A stretch of 64,000 bases of DNA. It comes from Tardiphaga sp051811025. GTDB lineage: Bacteria > Pseudomonadota > Alphaproteobacteria > Rhizobiales > Xanthobacteraceae. Within the stretch, counting starts at the first letter, position 1; every line of letters begins with the position of its first letter. The translations under genes were made by a program, and so were the position numbers. The stretch is from assembly GCF_051811025.1 (NCBI RefSeq), contig NZ_JBPWQE010000001.1, forward strand, positions 1,116,001-1,180,000, read 5' to 3'. The notes below the pieces were generated by a model. The model was not told the DNA's origin, made no database searches, and worked only from the letters and a program-made list of their open reading frames with translations. This document shows, piece by piece, positions 60,654 through 64,000 of the stretch.

Positions 60654-61802
60654 ATGACCAAGCATCATTTGGCGATCGCGGCCGTCGCCGCTTCGCTGGC
60701 ATTGGCCGGCCCGGCCATTGCCCAGACTTCGGACATCACCATCGGCATCACCACGTCGACCACGGGTCCCGCGGCAGCCCTCGGCATTCCCGAGCGTAAT
60801 GCGCTCGAATTCGTGCCCAAGGAAATTGGCGGCGTACCGCTCAAGATCATTGTGCTCGACGATGGCGGGGATCCGACCACCGCGACCACCAATGCCCGCC
60901 GTTTCATGACCGAATCCAAGGCCGACATCATCATGGGCTCGGCGGTGACGCCAACCAGCATTGCGGTGTCCAATGTGGCCAACGAAGCTGGTATCCCGCA
61001 TTTCGCTCTGTCGCCGCTGCCGATCACTCCGGAACGTGCCAAGTGGTCGGTGGCCATGCCGCAGCCGGTGCCGATTGTCGGCAAGGTGATGTACGACCAC
61101 ATGAAGTCCAAGGGCATCAAGACCATCGGCTATATTGGCTATTCGGATAGCTATGGCGATCTGTGGTTCAACGATCTCAAGAACCAGGCAGTGCCGATGG
61201 GCATCAATATCGCGGCCGAAGAGCGTTTTGCCCGTCCGGATACGTCGGTCACTGGCCAGGTGCTGAAGCTGATTGCCGCTAATCCTGACGCGATCCTGGT
61301 CGGTGCCTCCGGCACCGCGGCAGCGCTGCCGCAGACCGAACTGCGCGACAAGGGCTACAAGGGCCTGATCTACCAGACCCATGGCGCAGCCTCGATGGAC
61401 TTCATCCGCATCGCCGGCAAAGCCGCCGAAGGCGTGCTGATGGCCTCCGGCCCGGTGATGTATCCGGAAGGTCAGGCCGACACCGCGCTGACCAAGAAGC
61501 CCGGCATGACGCTCAACACCGCCTATGAGGCCAAATACGGTCCCAACAGCCGCAGCCAGTTCGCCGGTCATTCCTACGACGCTTTCGAGGTGCTCAAGCG
61601 GGTGGTTCCGACGGCGCTAAAGACCGCAAAGCCCGGTACCCCCGAGTTCCGCGAGGCGATCCGCCAAGCGCTGCTCACCGAGCGTGAGATTGCCGCCACC
61701 CAGGGCGTCTACAACTTCACTGAAAAGGATCGTTACGGCCTTGATGAGCGCTCGCGCATCCTGCTGACGGTGAAGGACGGGAAATACGTTCTCGCCCAGT
61801 AA
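60654..61802 (+). CDS. LivK-type ABC transporter substrate-binding protein, copy 1
   Basis: A 382-residue periplasmic binding protein of the branched-chain amino acid/aromatic acid (HAAT, LivK) family, with a signal peptide (about residues 1-23, ending AIAQ). TSTTGPAAALGIPERNALEFVPKEIGGVPL and VNNANEAG-like VANEAGIPHFALSP segments and a C-terminal KTAKPGTPEFREAIRQALLTERE are typical. Members of this family also bind p-coumarate, benzoate and related aromatic acids, as with R. palustris CouP, so an aromatic ligand is likely here. It is followed by a terminator and a near-identical copy. Start after GAGGGAGAGACCC. Confidence 0.93.
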   Translation: MTKHHLAIAAVAASLALAGPAIAQTSDITIGITTSTTGPAAALGIPERNALEFVPKEIGGVPLKIIVLDDGGDPTTATTNARRFMTESKADIIMGSAVTPTSIAVSNVANEAGIPHFALSPLPITPERAKWSVAMPQPVPIVGKVMYDHMKSKGIKTIGYIGYSDSYGDLWFNDLKNQAVPMGINIAAEERFARPDTSVTGQVLKLIAANPDAILVGASGTAAALPQTELRDKGYKGLIYQTHGAASMDFIRIAGKAAEGVLMASGPVMYPEGQADTALTKKPGMTLNTAYEAKYGPNSRSQFAGHSYDAFEVLKRVVPTALKTAKPGTPEFREAIRQALLTEREIAATQGVYNFTEKDRYGLDERSRILLTVKDGKYVLAQ

Positions 61803-61867
61803 TGCAGATCTGACAGAGGGCAGGGGCGCTAAGCGCCTTTGCTTCCCCGGCATTTTTCGATAACAAG

Positions 61868-61896
61868 GCCGGCCCTCGCCAGAGGGTCGGCTTTTT
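61868..61896 (+). terminator. Rho-independent terminator between the two LivK-type genes
   Basis: GCCGGCCCTC (61868-61877), loop GCCA, GAGGGTCGGC (61882-61891) with one G-T pair, then TTTTT. Confidence 0.85.
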
Positions 61897-61994
61897 GCTG
61901 CGCGCGAGCCTTCGCGCGGTCACAACCAGCGCCATGTCTGCCGGTATCGCTGCCGCTTTCGGCGCTCTCCGCTTCCACACGAGAAAGATACGAC

Positions 61995-63143
61995 ATGTCC
62001 AAGCTTCATCTGGCGATCGCGGCTGTTGCCGTCTCGCTGGCGATTGCCACCCCCGCCGAAACCCAGACCGCCGAGATCACTGTCGGCATCAGCATCTCCA
62101 CCACCGGCCCTGCCGCCGCGTTGGGCGTGCCTGAGCGCAACGCGCTGGAATTCGTGCCGAAGGACATCGGCGGCGTGCCATTGAAGCTGATTGTGCTCGA
62201 CGATGGCGGCGATCCGTCCATCGCCACCACCAATGCGCGCCGGTTCGTGTCGGAATCGAAGGCCGACATCATGGTCGGCTCGTCGATCGTACCGTCCTCG
62301 ATCGCCATGTCGGCGGTCGCCAACGAAGCCGGCGTGCCGCATTTCAGCCTGTCGCCGATGCCGTTCACGCCGGCGCGTGTGAAGTGGTCGGTAGATATGC
62401 CGCAACCGGTCGAGATTGTCGGCAAGGTCATGTACGATCACATGAAGGCCTATGGCGTGAAGACCATCGGCTATGTCGGTTACTCAGACAGCTATGGCGA
62501 CCTGTGGTTCAATGACCTCAAGGCCCAGACATCAGTGATGGGCATGGCCATCGTCGACGACGAGCGTTTTGCGCGCCCGGATACCTCGATCACCGGTCAG
62601 GCGCTGAAGCTGATCGCAGCAAATCCCGATGCGATCCTGATCGGCGCCGCCGGTACTGGCGCCGGCATGCCGCAGTCCGAGCTGCGTGACCGCGGCTACA
62701 AGGGGCTGATCTACCAGACCCATGGCGCCGCCTCGAGCGATTTCATCCGCATCGCCGGCAAGTCTGCGGAAGGCGTGCTGATGGCCGCTGGACCCGTGAT
62801 GTATCCGGAAGGTCAGCCGGACACGGCGCTGACCAAGAAGCCCGGCCTCGAACTCAACGCGGCCTATGAAGCGAAATACGGCGCCAATAGCCGCAGCCAG
62901 TTCGCCGGTCACGCCTATGACGTGTTCGAAGTACTGAAGCGCGTCGTGCCCGTGGCGCTGAAGACCGCCAAGCCCGGTACCCCGGAATTCCGCGAAGCCA
63001 TCCGCCAGGCGCTGATGAGCGAGAAGGAAATCGCGGCCACCCAGGGCGTCTACAACTACACCGAAAAAGACCGCAACGGCGTCGACGATCGCTCGCGAAT
63101 TTTGCTGACTGTGAAGGACGGGAAATACGTTCCGGCGAAGTGA
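61995..63143 (+). CDS. LivK-type ABC transporter substrate-binding protein, copy 2
   Basis: A 382-residue paralogue of the preceding gene, about four-fifths identical by eye over its whole length, with the same signal-peptide layout, the same VPKDIGGVPLKLIVLDDGGDPS block and the same C-terminal region. Differences cluster in the ligand lobe (e.g. SMPFTPARVKWSVDMPQPVEIVG and SSIVPSSIAMS), so it may bind a related aromatic acid. The first copy ends in a terminator, so this copy probably has its own promoter in 61897-61994. The start (MSKLHLAIA) matches copy 1. Confidence 0.92.
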   Translation: MSKLHLAIAAVAVSLAIATPAETQTAEITVGISISTTGPAAALGVPERNALEFVPKDIGGVPLKLIVLDDGGDPSIATTNARRFVSESKADIMVGSSIVPSSIAMSAVANEAGVPHFSLSPMPFTPARVKWSVDMPQPVEIVGKVMYDHMKAYGVKTIGYVGYSDSYGDLWFNDLKAQTSVMGMAIVDDERFARPDTSITGQALKLIAANPDAILIGAAGTGAGMPQSELRDRGYKGLIYQTHGAASSDFIRIAGKSAEGVLMAAGPVMYPEGQPDTALTKKPGLELNAAYEAKYGANSRSQFAGHAYDVFEVLKRVVPVALKTAKPGTPEFREAIRQALMSEKEIAATQGVYNYTEKDRNGVDDRSRILLTVKDGKYVPAK

Positions 63144-63162
63144 GGCGGAGCGCAGCTCAACG

Positions 63163-63194
63163 AAAGCCGGCGGTCGTAAGACTGCCGGCTTTTT
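63163..63194 (+). terminator. Rho-independent terminator after LivK-type copy 2
   Basis: AAAGCCGGCGGTC, loop GTAA, GACTGCCGGC, then TTTTTGTTT; one mismatch in the stem. Confidence 0.88.
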
Positions 63195-63218
63195 GTTTGA
63201 TAAACGGACCTCTCAACT

Positions 63219-63303
63219 GTCATGGCCGGGCTTGACCCGGCCATCCACCTTGCTTTCCGAGATGAGCCATAAAAATGGATGCCCGGGTCAAGCCCGGGCA
63301 TGG
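63219..63303. repeat. Intergenic palindromic repeat, 'GTCATGCCCGGCC'-like, copy 2
   Basis: GTCATGGCCGGGCTTGACCC at the left and GGGTCAAGCCCGGGCATGG at the right, with an inner CCATCCACC/GGATGC region. It separates convergent LivK-type and LivF-type genes. Confidence 0.8.
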
Positions 63304-63328
63304 CAGCGTTTGTTGCGGACTGATGCGC

Positions 63329-64000
63329 TTAGATCGCGCTCTCGCCTTCGTGCTGAAAGCCAAGATAGCTCGCGACCACGCGCTGGTTGCTGGCGATGTC
63401 GCTGGCGTTTCCGTCGAGGATGAACTCGCCAAGCTCCATCACATAAGCGCGGTCAGCGATCTTCAGTGCCGCCTGCGCATTCTGCTCGACCAGCAGCACC
63501 GAGACGCCGGCTGCCCTGAGCTCGCTGACGATGCGGAAGATGTCGGCGACGATGATCGGGGCGAGGCCGAGGCTCGGCTCGTCGAGCATCAGCAGCTTCG
63601 GCGCTCCCATCAGCGCACGACCCATGGCGAGCATCTGCTGTTCGCCGCCGGACATCGTGCCGGCTAGCTGCTTGCGACGTTCCTTGAGGCGCGGAAATAG
63701 CGTGTAGACTCGCTCGAACGAACGCGCAGCCGTTGCCTTGTCGATGCGGAAGGCGCCGAGAAGCAGATTGTCTTCCACATTCATGGTGGCGAACAATTCG
63801 CGATGTTCGGGGACGAGGCTCAGGCCAGCGGCGACACGATCCTCGATATCGAGTTTGGATAGATCCTGTCCCGCGAATGTCACGCCGCCTTTCAGCGGCA
63901 GGATTCCCATCGTCGCATTCAGCAATGTCGTCTTGCCGGCACCATTGGCGCCGATGATGGTGACGATCTCGCCTTCGCGAACCTCGAGATTGACCGCACG
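63329..64000 (-). CDS. livF: LivF-type ABC transporter ATP-binding protein (5' partial)
   Basis: ATPase of a branched-chain amino acid/aromatic acid (HAAT-type) ABC transporter; 223 residues are visible and the reading frame continues past the window end, so the N-terminus is missing. Walker A is GANGAGKT, the signature MSGGEQQMLAMGRAL, and Walker B LLMLDEPSLGLAP; the D-loop and switch-region His are in place (ELRAAGVSVLLVEQNAQ). It is convergent with the two LivK genes and probably belongs to an operon extending right. It may serve those binding proteins. Confidence 0.93.
   Translation of the reverse strand, partial: RAVNLEVREGEIVTIIGANGAGKTTLLNATMGILPLKGGVTFAGQDLSKLDIEDRVAAGLSLVPEHRELFATMNVEDNLLLGAFRIDKATAARSFERVYTLFPRLKERRKQLAGTMSGGEQQMLAMGRALMGAPKLLMLDEPSLGLAPIIVADIFRIVSELRAAGVSVLLVEQNAQAALKIADRAYVMELGEFILDGNASDIASNQRVVASYLGFQHEGESAI

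Overview
The window is a GC-rich chromosomal stretch from an alphaproteobacterium, most probably family Nitrobacteraceae/Bradyrhizobiaceae (Rhodopseudomonas, Bradyrhizobium, Afipia or Tardiphaga type). The reasons are the Pseudomonas-type 545-residue isocitrate lyase divergent from a ScfR/RamB-type regulator, carA standing without carB but close to a yqeY gene, the many acyl-CoA and aromatic catabolism genes, and dispersed 'CATTCCGGGG...CCCCGGAATG' intergenic palindromes. This placement rests on gene content and style only; no database was searched. No rRNA, tRNA, CRISPR, prophage or transposase was recognised.

Layout. 0-8 kb: the 3' end of a sugar-binding protein gene, a YciI-like gene, aceA and its divergent regulator, a HerA-like ATPase, a PaaI thioesterase and carA. 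8-16 kb: a GT39-type membrane glycosyltransferase, yqeY, an acyl-CoA ligase, an extensin-like peptidase-fold protein, an L,D-transpeptidase lipoprotein and a CorA-type transporter. 16-30 kb: an unexplained block behind a near-consensus promoter, then mostly housekeeping genes (SDR/pdxH, a DnaJ-type co-chaperone, an ECF sigma/anti-sigma pair, fabI, a phosphatase, aroC, a class III cyclase, clpS, a Sel1-repeat protein, a DUF1194 protein, an isolated cobB).

30-43.4 kb is a fatty-acyl or alicyclic-acyl-CoA degradation island around a TetR regulator: acyl-CoA synthetase, thiolase, SDR, crotonase, feruloyl-CoA-synthase-like ligase, three acyl-CoA dehydrogenases that look like one beta subunit plus two alternative alpha subunits, a nitroreductase and a second crotonase. 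The SDR sits behind a leader with five copies of one 13-base motif. 43.6-50.7 kb is accessory: a membrane cNMP-binding protein next to a stand-alone DUF6537-like domain, small proteins, a WYL regulator/small ORF/GST module with two near-identical 22-bp operators, and a LysR/FMN-protein pair.

50.7-64 kb reads as a hydroxycinnamate/4-hydroxybenzoate catabolic island: pobA, a divergent TRAP transporter, a DUF3237 protein, an exported cyclase-family hydrolase, a catalytically complete crotonase, feruloyl/coumaroyl-CoA ligase, an SDR, two tandem LivK-type binding proteins and a LivF ATPase cut by the window end. The same 13-bp inverted repeat (TTATA-N3-TATAA) lies in the pobA/TRAP intergenic region and in front of the crotonase-ligase operon. 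This suggests one regulator, not encoded here, coordinates uptake, CoA activation and 4-hydroxybenzoate hydroxylation.
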